Assembly: GCA_017744515.1 (NCBI GenBank)
Contig: JAGIBF010000028.1
Coordinates: 1 to 64,000, forward strand
Reading direction: 5' to 3'
DNA: 64,000 bases
Source: Niastella sp.
GTDB taxonomy: Bacteria; Bacteroidota; Bacteroidia; Chitinophagales; Chitinophagaceae
The position numbers and the translations under genes were made by a program. This document shows positions 1 through 8,991 of the stretch, piece by piece; within the stretch, counting starts at the first letter, position 1; each line of letters starts with the position of its first letter. A model generated the notes under the pieces. The model made no database searches. It worked only from the letters and a program-made list of their open reading frames with translations, and had not been told where the DNA came from.

Positions 1-1
1 A

Positions 2-1087
2 TTTATGGGTGATGCCGCTACCGGGATTACCGATCTCGATGAAGCGATGGCCGGAGTGTTGCGCCGTACTTCCAAGCCCGTATTCCTCGCGGTTAATAAG
101 GTAGATAACCCCGAGCGTATGCTGGAGGCTACCGAGTTTTATAGCCTGGGCTTCGACAATGTTTTCTTTATTTCTTCCATGTCGGGCAGTGGCAGTGGTG
201 AATTACTGGATGCCCTTACAGCCCTGATTCCCGAAGAACCTGCTACTGAATCGGATGAAGATCCGGGTGATGACGTTGAAGAAAAACCTGCTGTACCTGA
301 GATCCCCAAGTTTGCTATCATCGGGCAGCCTAACGTGGGTAAATCTTCTTTACTGAATGCCCTGATCGGTCAGGAGCGTACTATTGTAAGTGATATTGCC
401 GGTACTACCCGTGATACCATCCACACGCACTATAATCTTTTCCAAAAGGAGTTTGTACTGATCGATACTGCCGGTATCCGCCGTAAGACCAAAGTGCATG
501 AAGACCTTGAGTTTTATTCTGTGATCAGGGCTATCAAAGCCATGGATGAAGCGGATGTGTGTCTGCTGCTACTGGATGCGGAGAAAGGCATTACGGCCCA
601 GGACCTGAGCATTTTTAGCCTGGCGGGCCGCAAGGGTAAAGGCATCGTTATATTGGTGAACAAATGGGACCTCGTGGAAAAGGCAACCAATACTGCGCGG
701 GATTATGAAGAAGAGTTGAAAAAGCGCCTGGCTCCTTTTAATGATGTGCCTATTCTTTTCATTTCAGCCAAAGACAAGCTACGTATTCATAAGGCCATCG
801 AAGTAGCTCTGGATGTATTTGAAGGCAAGCAGCGCAAAATACCTACTTCCCAGTTGAACGAGGTGATGCTGAAAGCTATCGAATCTTACCATCCACCGGT
901 AGTACGTGGCAACTCCATAAAGATCAAATTCGTTACGCAATTACCTACCCGTGTACCTTCTTTTGCCTTCTTCTGTAATTACCCGGATGAGGTAAAACAA
1001 CCATATAAGAATTACCTGGAGAATCAACTGAGACAACATTTCAACTTTAAAGGGGTACCGGTACGCCTGTTTTTCCGCAAAAAGTAG
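2..1087 (+). CDS. der: Ribosome-associated GTPase Der (EngA), 5'-truncated by window edge
   Basis: Double-GTPase ribosome assembly factor acting on the 50S subunit. Only about 360 of the usual 430-440 residues lie in the window; the frame is open to the left edge, so the Met at base 5 is internal and not the start. Numbering from that Met: the end of G domain 1 (NKVD 31-34), an acidic linker (about 78-98), the complete second G domain (P-loop GQPNVGKS 107-114, DTAG 154-157, NKWD 219-222) and the C-terminal KH-like domain to the end. The acidic linker between the G domains is typical of Der. No neighbour on the left is visible; the next gene is a separate lipoprotein with its own promoter. Confidence 0.96.
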   Translation, partial: FMGDAATGITDLDEAMAGVLRRTSKPVFLAVNKVDNPERMLEATEFYSLGFDNVFFISSMSGSGSGELLDALTALIPEEPATESDEDPGDDVEEKPAVPEIPKFAIIGQPNVGKSSLLNALIGQERTIVSDIAGTTRDTIHTHYNLFQKEFVLIDTAGIRRKTKVHEDLEFYSVIRAIKAMDEADVCLLLLDAEKGITAQDLSIFSLAGRKGKGIVILVNKWDLVEKATNTARDYEEELKKRLAPFNDVPILFISAKDKLRIHKAIEVALDVFEGKQRKIPTSQLNEVMLKAIESYHPPVVRGNSIKIKFVTQLPTRVPSFAFFCNYPDEVKQPYKNYLENQLRQHFNFKGVPVRLFFRKK

Positions 1088-1146
1088 CGCTGAATAAGGT
1101 CTGCTAACATGAAGTAAATCAAAATTTAGCGTCAATTAGCAAAATA

Positions 1147-1177
1147 TTTGCATAATAGTAAAAAGATGCTACTTTTG
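1147..1177 (+). promoter_or_regulatory. Bacteroidota-type promoter of the small lipoprotein gene
   Basis: TTTG at 1147-1150, 19 bp, then TACTTTTG at 1170-1177, an exact match to the Bacteroidota sigma-70 pattern (-33 TTTG, -7 TAnnTTTG). The predicted start of transcription is about 30 bases before the ATG at 1214. Confidence 0.75.
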
Positions 1178-1213
1178 CGCCCATCTCATTAAAAACTCAA
1201 AAAGCAATTCCAA

Positions 1214-1420
1214 ATGAAAAAATTATTCGCAATTTTAGCTGTTGCTGGTTTCTTAACTGCTTGTAGCGACGGTGGTACTGCCGCAGAAACTAAAGGTGAT
1301 TCTGCTACTGCTCCTACTGCTTCTGCTCCTGCAGGTGACAGCGCAACCGCTACTCCAGATTCAGCTACGCTGAAAGCTGATAGCCTTAAGCCCGCTGGTG
1401 ATAGCGCTACAAAGCACTAA
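1214..1420 (+). CDS. Small Ser/Ala/Thr-rich lipoprotein
   Basis: A 68-residue protein with a lipoprotein signal peptide: MKK, a hydrophobic core, then the lipobox LTAC with Cys17 as the lipidated residue. The mature part is low complexity, with four DSAT motifs spaced through it and many Ala/Thr/Pro/Lys residues, so it is probably disordered and anchored to a membrane. No enzymatic motif. It is a single-gene unit: a good promoter lies in front and a strong terminator behind. Short abundant lipoproteins of this sort are common in Bacteroidota, but I recognise no named family. Confidence 0.8.
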   Translation: MKKLFAILAVAGFLTACSDGGTAAETKGDSATAPTASAPAGDSATATPDSATLKADSLKPAGDSATKH

Positions 1421-1462
1421 AAAAAGTTGTTCCCGGCACTGCCGGTATATAATTTGCAAGAG

Positions 1463-1487
1463 CCTCCCCAACCGGGGAGGTTTTTTT
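1463..1487 (+). terminator. Rho-independent terminator after the lipoprotein gene
   Basis: Perfect 7-bp stem CCTCCCC/GGGGAGG (1463-1469 with 1474-1480), loop AACC, followed by seven T. From here to 1700 I see no gene or clear motif. Confidence 0.9.
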
Positions 1488-1700
1488 ATTCGTATGTATG
1501 GTTATCCTTATCCGCTCTTTAAGACATATACAATAAATAATCATCTGACTATCAAGTGTGTAAGAAATTGTACAAGATTGAATTATTGCCTATATTGTCT
1601 GTCCATAACCACCGATGCTACTAAACCTCTGAAATCCAACGCTCCTGTGCGCACCATTTTCCTGTAACATTTTTCAAAGCCTGTAAACTATTCAATTGTT

Positions 1701-4088
1701 ATGAAGCAACTCTACCTCGCTTTAGCAGTATGCCTATGCTGCGCCACCACTCATGCACAAACGCCAAGGTACTGGATCGGGCCTCTTACGGGAGGCAACT
1801 GGAATAACACCGCCAACTGGTCTGCCTCGACCAACGGAGGAAGTAGCGGCGATGTACCTAATGGAGCTTATGATGTAATTCTCGATAAAAATGTCGTGGT
1901 GAATGTAGACCTCACGACTATTGCTTTACGCTCTCTATCAGTGACAAACAGTTCGACTGCGCGGCTGTATACTGCTGCCGGCGCCAGCACCACCATTACA
2001 CTGACCAGCACCACGCCTGGTGTTCCTGCCGTGCTCATCAATGCCGGTAGTACACTGGAAGATAGTTGTGGCGGCGGTGGTGGCCAGTTATTCATTGTGA
2101 ATTATGCCAATGGAGCAGTAGGAACAGTGAGTGGTACCTGGTCTTTTATGGGAAATCCCACTTTCCCATTCGGGACTTCTTATACCGAATTGCCAGCCAC
2201 TACCGGCCTTGGTAATTTATTGACTGTAAACGGTACTATTAAAATGTCCAACAACGGAGCACATATTGAATGTTCTGTTCCTGAGTATTTGAGTTTTACC
2301 AATGGGTCTACTTTCTGGCACAACCGGAATGCGGGTGTTATTCCCAGGGCTACCTGGGCTACCAACTCGCTCATTACAATCACGGGTCTGACAGCAAACG
2401 GTATCGGCACCTTTGGATTGCCACCTACCGGCCAGGGTATTGGCAGTTTGTTCATCAACTGTCCCGGACTTACTTCTGCCACAACGGTCAATTTACCAAA
2501 CGGCCTGATCGTGAATGGTACTATTCGTTGTCAGAGTACCAATAATGTGAATCTTGCATTGGGCTCCACAGGTGGCAGTGCAACTGCCAGCTATACGGTG
2601 CAAGGTAATCTCGAGATCAATCCTACTGCCAACATTACATTGGGGGGCTCTACAGCGACCAACACTTATAGCATGCAAGTTAATGGCAACTTTGTCCAAA
2701 CGGGTGGTAGTTTTTACCTGCGCAATGTCGTAGCGGGTCCTTTACAACCTACCACGCTGCTGGTGAAAGGCAGCTTCACGCAATCAGGTGGAACTTTCAG
2801 TAACCTGAATACCGTTACCAGCACCACAACGGAATTATTTGTGGTAGAGTTGAATGGAACAGCCAATCAAAACGTATCGGTTTCATCCGGCACGATCACT
2901 AATGCCGCCAACCAGGTAACACTGCGTCTCAACAATGCAGCCGGTGTAACCTTGTTAACTCCTTTAGCTGTTGGCAAGATCAGCTGGAACTCTGCCAGCA
3001 AAGGAAACCTAACCACTACGACTACCAATATTTTGACTATTAACAATACCGACATCAATGATGCGCTGGTAGTAAACGGCGCTTCGAACAGCGGCTATGT
3101 AAATGGTCCTGTAAGAAGAAAAACAGCTACCAACACTACCACGTATTATAAGTTCCCAACCGGTAAGGGTGGTGTACTGCGTGAGTGTGAAGTATTACCT
3201 TCCACCGCTACTGCCGCAGAATTTGAAGTCGAATACTTTAATACGGCCTACAGCAGCTCTGCTGTAACAGCACCACTTACCGGTATTTCCAGTCAGGAAT
3301 ACTGGAACGTTGGCCGCACGATAGGCAGCGATGCTGCTAAAGTGCGCCTCACGCTTGCTGGTGCTGTAACCGGCGCCAGCGCTACCGACACATTGGTAGT
3401 AGCACACTACACCGGTGGTAGCTGGACAGATGCACGTGGCACTACCCTGAACCCAGGCAACAGCACTACCGGCAGCGTAGAATCTGCTGACCAGACTTCT
3501 TTCAGTCCTTTTACTTTTGGTTTTACTTCACAGTCGACCTTGCCTATTTACCTGCTGAACTTTACTGGTCGCAAGGAAGGCAATACTGCTAAACTGAGCT
3601 GGACCATCACTGAGAACAGTACGCCGCAAAGGTTTGAGATCCTTCGTTCAACTACAGGTGGCAGCTTCACTCAGATCGGCAGCGTGGCCGGTACTGAAAG
3701 AAAACTGACTTACGATTTCACCGACAATGCGCTCCCTACCGGAACAGTTTATTACAGGCTGCGCATGATCGATATCGATGGCTCTGCCGAGCTTACCAAG
3801 GTGATCGCTGTTATGAACGGAAGCAAGGGTGTGCTGATCACTTCTATGATGCCAACCCTCGTTACCGATAGGGCGCGTCTCAATATAAGTTCATCAGAAA
3901 AGGTTTCCGTTCAATTCATAGTAACTGACATCTATGGCCGCTCCGTGAAGCAACAAGTGAATGGCCTCACCAACGGCAACCAAGAGATCTGGATGAATCT
4001 GGGCAACCTGCCTTCGGGTACTTACCAGGTGACAGGTTATTTGTCAACAGGCGAGAAAACCAGTACTATCCGCTTTATTAAGCGATAA
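1701..4088 (+). CDS. Large secreted protein with T9SS type A sorting domain
   Basis: A 795-residue exported protein. Residues 1-20 are a Sec signal peptide ending ...THAQ. The N-terminal part starts with the W-N-G/W-N-N-T-A-N-W pattern seen in beta-solenoid-like surface proteins, followed by several hundred Thr/Asn/Ser/Gly-rich residues that look like a repetitive beta structure. Around 610-700 is a module beginning LPIYLLNF and containing LSWTITEN, which typically precedes the sorting domain. The last ~75 residues form the T9SS type A C-terminal domain (NLPSGTYQV...FIKR ending). It should cross the outer membrane by the Por system, with the C-terminal domain removed at the surface. The substrate or binding role is unknown. 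The next gene encodes a related protein, so the two may be paralogues. Confidence 0.8.
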   Translation: MKQLYLALAVCLCCATTHAQTPRYWIGPLTGGNWNNTANWSASTNGGSSGDVPNGAYDVILDKNVVVNVDLTTIALRSLSVTNSSTARLYTAAGASTTITLTSTTPGVPAVLINAGSTLEDSCGGGGGQLFIVNYANGAVGTVSGTWSFMGNPTFPFGTSYTELPATTGLGNLLTVNGTIKMSNNGAHIECSVPEYLSFTNGSTFWHNRNAGVIPRATWATNSLITITGLTANGIGTFGLPPTGQGIGSLFINCPGLTSATTVNLPNGLIVNGTIRCQSTNNVNLALGSTGGSATASYTVQGNLEINPTANITLGGSTATNTYSMQVNGNFVQTGGSFYLRNVVAGPLQPTTLLVKGSFTQSGGTFSNLNTVTSTTTELFVVELNGTANQNVSVSSGTITNAANQVTLRLNNAAGVTLLTPLAVGKISWNSASKGNLTTTTTNILTINNTDINDALVVNGASNSGYVNGPVRRKTATNTTTYYKFPTGKGGVLRECEVLPSTATAAEFEVEYFNTAYSSSAVTAPLTGISSQEYWNVGRTIGSDAAKVRLTLAGAVTGASATDTLVVAHYTGGSWTDARGTTLNPGNSTTGSVESADQTSFSPFTFGFTSQSTLPIYLLNFTGRKEGNTAKLSWTITENSTPQRFEILRSTTGGSFTQIGSVAGTERKLTYDFTDNALPTGTVYYRLRMIDIDGSAELTKVIAVMNGSKGVLITSMMPTLVTDRARLNISSSEKVSVQFIVTDIYGRSVKQQVNGLTNGNQEIWMNLGNLPSGTYQVTGYLSTGEKTSTIRFIKR

Positions 4089-4107
4089 AAACTGGCACCA
4101 ACATACG

Positions 4108-4143
4108 AAAGTCCTTCTGCGCAATCGCAGAGGGACTTTTTTT
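4108..4143 (+). terminator. Terminator after first T9SS cargo gene
   Basis: 14-bp stem with one G-U pair (4108-4121 with 4126-4139), loop CAAT, followed by a T run. It separates the two T9SS cargo genes even though they are only 68 bp apart. Confidence 0.88.
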
Positions 4144-4156
4144 CGTACGTACGTGC

Positions 4157-5986
4157 ATGCCATTAACCAAACCTTTGCTACTGCTCCTTTTGATTATTGC
4201 TTTTTTGAATACTACCAGCCAGGTGCGCTGGAATGGCCAGGGTGGGGACGGCCAATGGTCTACACCTGCCAACTGGTCGGGTAACGTAGTTCCCGGCGCC
4301 GGCAATGATGTGCTACTCGACAACTCGTTCATAGCGGGAAGCTACACCGTTACCTTGCCGGCAGGCAACACAAATGTTACCATCCGGTCATTGATCATTA
4401 CGCCAGCTGGAGGCAACGATATCACAGCAGTATTACCTGCTACCAATACAGCGGCGCCGGGATTTACTTTAACCAGTTCCGGAACAGGATTAACCATCAA
4501 TAGCGGAGGGGTTTTCAGGAATGCTTCAGGGGCTGGCTCGGGTACTCCCATCAATATTGCAGGTACGGTATGGGTAGGGAATGGTGGTCGCTACATTCAT
4601 AATTCGTCAAGATCGCACGTAGAAATTGTGGCAGTGCTTGCCACAGCACCTGGTACTGCTACGGGTATATTCGAGTTTGACATACCCGGAACCAATGCTC
4701 CCATCATCTCCTTTACCAATCGAACTTTTGGCACACTTGTTTTATCTGCAACCACAGCGGGAGTTCCCAGGACTTATACTGCCAACGGCAATGGCCCTGC
4801 CACCATCCGCGGTGATCTTATCATTGGCGATAATGTAAATTTCAATATCAACCTGAACAATTCCGTTATCGTCCACGGCAATTATGAACAACATGGCGGC
4901 ATGCTCAATCTCAATAGCAGCTCCCATAATACCGTATTACAAATTAGCAAACACTTCACGCAGACCAAAGGTGTCATTACCGAAAGCAACAACATGTTTC
5001 CCATTATTGAACTGAATGGTACCAGCAGGCAGCATATCACTACCGCCAGCGGCATCAGTAACAGTATTACCTTCAAGGTGAACAATGCTGCAGGTATTGC
5101 TTTACAAACTCCGCTCTCCCTGCCTTACAAACTGGAACTTGTGAATGGTCAGGTAATAACCACTGCCAGTAATCTTTTGACGTTACAAGCAGCGTGTACG
5201 GTTTCGGCAGATACTTTATCTTCCGCCAGCTTCATCGACGGCCCATTGAAGAAAGAAGGTTTGATGGCGGCCAGTCAATTCCTGTTTCCTGTAGGGAAAG
5301 GCAACAGTCACCGATGGTTATCGCTTGTCAATGCCACCGGCAATTACACCGTAGAGTTTTTCAGGAGCAGCCCCCGATCGATTAGCAGCTCTTATCATAC
5401 CAGCATACATCATATTTCATCCATCGAGCACTGGATTATCACGGCAGATGCTTCACCCGTGCCACAGGCGCAGGTGAAGTTATCGTTCAATGATCCCAAT
5501 AGTGGCGGCGTTACCGATCTTGCTGCTTTGCGTGTAGTTCAACTATATGGTGGCACCTGGGCCAATGCAGGAAATACCAGTTGCATGGGCACTCCGGGCT
5601 CCAATGGGTTTGTGGTCAGCAATATGCTACACCCCCTTGGCTCTACGAACAACTACTTTACGCTTGCCAGTACAACAGCCAGCTTCAATCCTTTGCTGCT
5701 GAAGCAGCATCCACTTCTCAACTACGCTCATACAATCACAGGCATGGTGACTCCAACCATTACCACTATGGACACAAGGCTTGTGCTTAACGCAAAAAAG
5801 AGGGCACCCGTAACATTAATGATCTCCAATATGGCGGGGAGGACAATACAGACGATACCTGTGTATTTAGGCAGGGGCAATAACAGCATACTTATTCCTG
5901 CAGCTACGCTGCCTGCCGGAACGTATGTGATTACTGTAGCAGGACCTGAGGGAGTAATGCAGCCCCTGCGGTTTGTGAAATTATAA
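4157..5986 (+). CDS. Secreted protein with T9SS-type C-terminal sorting domain (related to preceding gene)
   Basis: A 609-residue exported protein. The signal peptide is a long Leu run (residues 6-18). The mature N-terminus has RWNGQGGDGQW...NWSG followed by DVLLDN, closely like residues 25-65 of the upstream 795-residue protein (WIGPLTGGNWNN... DVILDK), so the two look like diverged tandem duplicates. The middle is Thr/Asn-rich with repeated short beta-strand patterns. The C-terminus (LPAGTYVITV...FVKL) matches the T9SS sorting domain end. No catalytic motif is visible. The ATG lies 14 bp after the upstream terminator, so it may depend on read-through or on a promoter I do not see. Confidence 0.78.
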   Translation: MPLTKPLLLLLLIIAFLNTTSQVRWNGQGGDGQWSTPANWSGNVVPGAGNDVLLDNSFIAGSYTVTLPAGNTNVTIRSLIITPAGGNDITAVLPATNTAAPGFTLTSSGTGLTINSGGVFRNASGAGSGTPINIAGTVWVGNGGRYIHNSSRSHVEIVAVLATAPGTATGIFEFDIPGTNAPIISFTNRTFGTLVLSATTAGVPRTYTANGNGPATIRGDLIIGDNVNFNINLNNSVIVHGNYEQHGGMLNLNSSSHNTVLQISKHFTQTKGVITESNNMFPIIELNGTSRQHITTASGISNSITFKVNNAAGIALQTPLSLPYKLELVNGQVITTASNLLTLQAACTVSADTLSSASFIDGPLKKEGLMAASQFLFPVGKGNSHRWLSLVNATGNYTVEFFRSSPRSISSSYHTSIHHISSIEHWIITADASPVPQAQVKLSFNDPNSGGVTDLAALRVVQLYGGTWANAGNTSCMGTPGSNGFVVSNMLHPLGSTNNYFTLASTTASFNPLLLKQHPLLNYAHTITGMVTPTITTMDTRLVLNAKKRAPVTLMISNMAGRTIQTIPVYLGRGNNSILIPAATLPAGTYVITVAGPEGVMQPLRFVKL

Positions 5987-5996
5987 GATAAAATGA

Positions 5997-6030
5997 CAGA
6001 GGCGACACTTTTTGAAAAGTGCCGCCTCTG
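5997..6030. terminator. Hairpin between convergent genes (probable bidirectional terminator)
   Basis: Stem of about 14 bp with one mismatch between CAGAGGCGACACTT and AAGTGCCGCCTCTG, lying between the ends of the T9SS gene (plus) and accC (minus). The T runs are short on both sides. Confidence 0.65.
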
Positions 6031-6052
6031 CCTGTTTATATCAGTCTCCTGA

Positions 6053-7390
6053 TTATACTAATTTGAATGTATCGAGGAACTTGGTATTGAAGTTACCTTT
6101 GATGAAGTCTTCGTTCTTCATCAATTGCAGGTGGAAAGGAATGGTGGTCTTCACTCCTTCAATAACATATTCATTCAATGCGCGGCTCATGGTATTGATG
6201 GCCTCTTCGCGTGTGCGTGCTACGGCAATGATCTTGGCGATCATGGAATCGTAGTAGGGAGGTATCACATACCCGGCATATACGTGGGAGTCGATACGAA
6301 TGCCATGTCCGCCCGGTTGGTTCAGCACCGTGATCTTTCCGGGACTTGGCCTGAAATCATTATAAGGATCTTCAGCGTTGATGCGGCACTCGATGGCATG
6401 CATCTGAGGTTCGTAGTTCAGGCCGCTGATGGGCTCGCCCATGGCTATCTTGATCTGTTCTTTGATGAGATCGAAGTTGGTCACTTCTTCCGTTACGCAG
6501 TGTTCTACCTGGATACGGGTGTTCATCTCCATGAAGTAGAAGTTGCGGTGCTTGTCGACCAGAAACTCGATGGTACCTACGCTTTCGTAACCGATGGCAG
6601 AAGCGGCTTTGATAGCTGCTTCACCCATGCGCTGGCGGAGCTCGGGGGTCATGAAAGGGGAAGGAGATTCTTCTACCAGCTTCTGGTGACGGCGCTGGAT
6701 AGAACAGTCGCGCTCACTGAGGTGACATACTTTACCGTAACGGTCGCCAGCTATCTGTATTTCGATGTGACGGGGTTCTTCCACGAATTTCTCCATGTAT
6801 ATACCGTCGTTCTTGAAAGCAGCTCCCGCTTCCACTTTGGCCGTGTTGTAGTTTTTCTCCATTTCATCCTCAGCCCATACTACACGCATACCTTTACCAC
6901 CACCACCAGCGGTAGCTTTGAGGATCACAGGATAGCCTACTTCTTTTGCGAGGCTTTTGGCCTGCTCCAGACTTTCCAGCAATCCTTCACCGCCCGGTAC
7001 TACGGGTACCCCGGCCTTGATCATCGTTTCCTTGGCAGTGATCTTATCACCCATGGAACGGATCTGATCGGGCGTGGGTCCGATGAATTTAATATTGTGT
7101 TCACCGCATATTTCTGCAAAACGGGCATTTTCAGCCAGAAAACCATATCCCGGATGGATACCATCGGCATTGGTGATCTCGGCGGCAGCCATAATGTGGG
7201 GAATGTTGAGGTAGGAATCGGAACTGGCCGCACGACCAATACAAACGGCTTCGTCTGCGAATTTTACGTGCAGGCTATCTTTATCAGCCGTGGAGTATAC
7301 AGCTACTGTTTTAATACCCATCTCGCGACAGGTACGGATCACCCGTAGGGCAATCTCTCCACGATTGGCAATTAATATCTTTTTGAACAT
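6053..7390 (-). CDS. accC: Acetyl-CoA carboxylase, biotin carboxylase subunit
   Basis: ATP-dependent carboxylation of the biotin on AccB, the first half-reaction of malonyl-CoA formation for fatty-acid synthesis. 445 residues, the normal length for AccC. Visible: N-terminal [18 protein letters not shown] at 79-85, the ATP-grasp glycine loop GGGGKG at 162-167, and [17 protein letters not shown] and RINAEDP motifs in order. It lies 112 bp downstream of accB on the same strand, the usual accB-accC pairing, and is probably co-transcribed. Confidence 0.97.
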   Translation of the reverse strand: MFKKILIANRGEIALRVIRTCREMGIKTVAVYSTADKDSLHVKFADEAVCIGRAASSDSYLNIPHIMAAAEITNADGIHPGYGFLAENARFAEICGEHNIKFIGPTPDQIRSMGDKITAKETMIKAGVPVVPGGEGLLESLEQAKSLAKEVGYPVILKATAGGGGKGMRVVWAEDEMEKNYNTAKVEAGAAFKNDGIYMEKFVEEPRHIEIQIAGDRYGKVCHLSERDCSIQRRHQKLVEESPSPFMTPELRQRMGEAAIKAASAIGYESVGTIEFLVDKHRNFYFMEMNTRIQVEHCVTEEVTNFDLIKEQIKIAMGEPISGLNYEPQMHAIECRINAEDPYNDFRPSPGKITVLNQPGGHGIRIDSHVYAGYVIPPYYDSMIAKIIAVARTREEAINTMSRALNEYVIEGVKTTIPFHLQLMKNEDFIKGNFNTKFLDTFKLV

Positions 7391-7502
7391 TGAATTAAAT
7401 TGAAAATTTGAGCACGCGATAACTTGAAAATTCTTTTAGGGGTAACCCAAATTTGAAAACGGTATCCCATTTTCGACCTTTTCAAATTGTCACATTCTCA
7501 TA

Positions 7503-7991
7503 TTAATTAGGTTCCACCAGGAATAAAGGCTGGTCGTATTCTACGGGTGAAGCGTCTTCTACCAGTACTTTTACGATACGGCCTTTTACTTCGCTCTCGA
7601 TTTCGTTGAAGAGTTTCATGGCTTCTATGATGCATACCACTTTGCCCGGCAACACTTCGTCGCCTGGTTCTACAAAAACGGGCTTGCCCGGAGCAGAACT
7701 ACGGTAGAATGTACCGATCATGGGGCTTTTTATGGTGATCAGGTTATCAGCAGCAGGTTCGGCAGCTTTGGGTTTGTCCGCAGGAGCCTGGGCCGCAGCA
7801 GCAGGAGCTGCCTGGGGTTGTGCATACGCAGGCATACTTATGGGCGCATGTACAGGAGCGGCAATTACATTTTGAGCAGGTTCTTCTTTTTGTTTGATGG
7901 TTAGTTTGAATCCCTTTTCTTCTATGGTCACTTCACCGATGTTGGACTTGTTGATCATTTTGATCAACTCCTGAATTTGTTTAAAATCCAT
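7503..7991 (-). CDS. accB: Acetyl-CoA carboxylase, biotin carboxyl carrier protein
   Basis: A 162-residue carrier that holds biotin and shuttles carboxyl groups between AccC and the carboxyltransferase. The N-terminal ~45 residues form the AccC-binding region, followed by an Ala/Pro-rich flexible linker (about 45-80) and the biotinyl domain, with EAMKLFNEI placing the biotinylated lysine at Lys126. This is the standard layout. Upstream is efp with its own terminator, so accB-accC starts a new transcript in the 8.0-8.1 kb gap; I found no clear consensus promoter there. Confidence 0.96.
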   Translation of the reverse strand: MDFKQIQELIKMINKSNIGEVTIEEKGFKLTIKQKEEPAQNVIAAPVHAPISMPAYAQPQAAPAAAAQAPADKPKAAEPAADNLITIKSPMIGTFYRSSAPGKPVFVEPGDEVLPGKVVCIIEAMKLFNEIESEVKGRIVKVLVEDASPVEYDQPLFLVEPN

Positions 7992-8115
7992 CTGTTTAAT
8001 TGTTTATGTTGACGGTTAGTTCGGGCAAAACAGGCGGCTAAGATAAGGTAAAAGTCTGAACCATGATTTTTAAGGATTTAAATGATTAAGTGGACAAAAG
8101 CCTGCTTTTTAACAG

Positions 8116-8141
8116 AAAAACCCGAAGTATTTCGGGTTTTT
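8116..8141 (-). terminator. Terminator after efp
   Basis: Perfect stem AAAAACCCGAA/TTCGGGTTTTT around loop GTAT. Read on the minus strand it gives a GC stem followed by a T run just beyond the efp stop codon. Confidence 0.85.
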
Positions 8142-8199
8142 TATCAAATTGAGGACTTCAACTCAATCCCTGAAATCCAATAAATCCTGGTGCCGACAC

Positions 8200-8766
8200 T
8201 TATTCTTTCACACGTTCTACGTATTCACCGGTCTTTGTGTTGACGCGGATCAGTTCTCCTTCGTTCACAAACAAGGGCACGTTTACAGTAGCGCCTGTTT
8301 CAACGGTAGCAGGCTTCAGGGTACGGGTAGCCGTATCGCCTTTTACGCCGGGCTCGGAGTAAGTTACTTTCAACACGATCTTGTCGGGCAGCTCCACGCT
8401 CATGGGTTGCTCAGTTTCTGTGTTGACGAGCATGGACACTTCCTGGCCATCTTTCAAAAACTGTGGAGCGTCGATCAGCTCTTCGCTCAACGCGATCTGC
8501 TCGAAAGTCTCCTGTTCCATGAAGTTGTAACCGCTGTCGTCTTTATACAGGAACTGGTAGTCTTTTCTTTCAACGCGCACGGGGTAGATGGTATCACCTG
8601 AGTTCCAGGTCTTTTCAATACTGCGCTTGTTGTCTACACCTTTCAGTTTAGCCCAAACCTTAGCGGCTGCACGGGCAGTCTTATTTTCCCCGAATTCCAC
8701 GATGGAATACAAACTGCCATCCAGTTTAATGATCATACCGCGGCTGATATCTGAGGTACTTGCCAT
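8200..8766 (-). CDS. efp: Elongation factor P with non-canonical Arg32 loop
   Basis: A 188-residue translation factor that relieves ribosome stalling at polyproline. All three domains are present, and the end NTKTGEYVERVKE plus the ATVETG...VPLFV signature are typical. The tip of domain I is unusual. Where common EF-Ps, including other Bacteroidota, read VKPGKGxAF, this protein reads NKTARAAAK: Arg32 replaces the usual modified lysine and the PGKG turn is lost. Alignment through FGENK...KLKG needs no gap, so this is not a frame error. An arginine at this place is known from EF-Ps rhamnosylated by EarP. The gene has its own promoter (8844-8874) and terminator. Confidence 0.95.
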   Translation of the reverse strand: MASTSDISRGMIIKLDGSLYSIVEFGENKTARAAAKVWAKLKGVDNKRSIEKTWNSGDTIYPVRVERKDYQFLYKDDSGYNFMEQETFEQIALSEELIDAPQFLKDGQEVSMLVNTETEQPMSVELPDKIVLKVTYSEPGVKGDTATRTLKPATVETGATVNVPLFVNEGELIRVNTKTGEYVERVKE

Positions 8767-8843
8767 AAAAAAGCTGATAATTTTTTGATTACAAATTTTA
8801 CACCTATCGCTGCCGGCGGACTAAAACCGGGCAGCGGGGGCAG

Positions 8844-8874
8844 CAAAATTACGGCAAAATTGTCACCGCACAAA
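8844..8874 (-). promoter_or_regulatory. Promoter of efp
   Basis: On the minus strand TTTG (8874-8871), 19 bp, then TAATTTTG (8851-8844). This is an exact Bacteroidota -33/-7 pair about 75 bp before the efp start. Confidence 0.75.
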
Positions 8875-8934
8875 AGGGAAGTAATTAGGTCAAAATCGGC
8901 CTATACCCCGGTGTATATCAAGGGGTGGCGCCAT

Positions 8935-8967
8935 AAAAAAAGCCGGCCTACAAAATAGGGGCCGGCC
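8935..8967 (-). terminator. Terminator after the M56/plug protein gene
   Basis: Stem GCCGGCC/GGCCGGC (8942-8948 with 8960-8966); read on the minus strand it is followed by seven T (8941-8935). It closes the BlaI-M56-M56 operon. Confidence 0.82.
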
Positions 8968-8991
8968 TGTAAAAGTTATAATGAGTATGAA

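Noticed and set aside
6125..7348. 407-codon open frame on the plus strand opposite accC
   Set aside because: It is an exact mirror of the accC codons, with no start context, unlikely composition (His/Tyr/Gly rich) and no family pattern.
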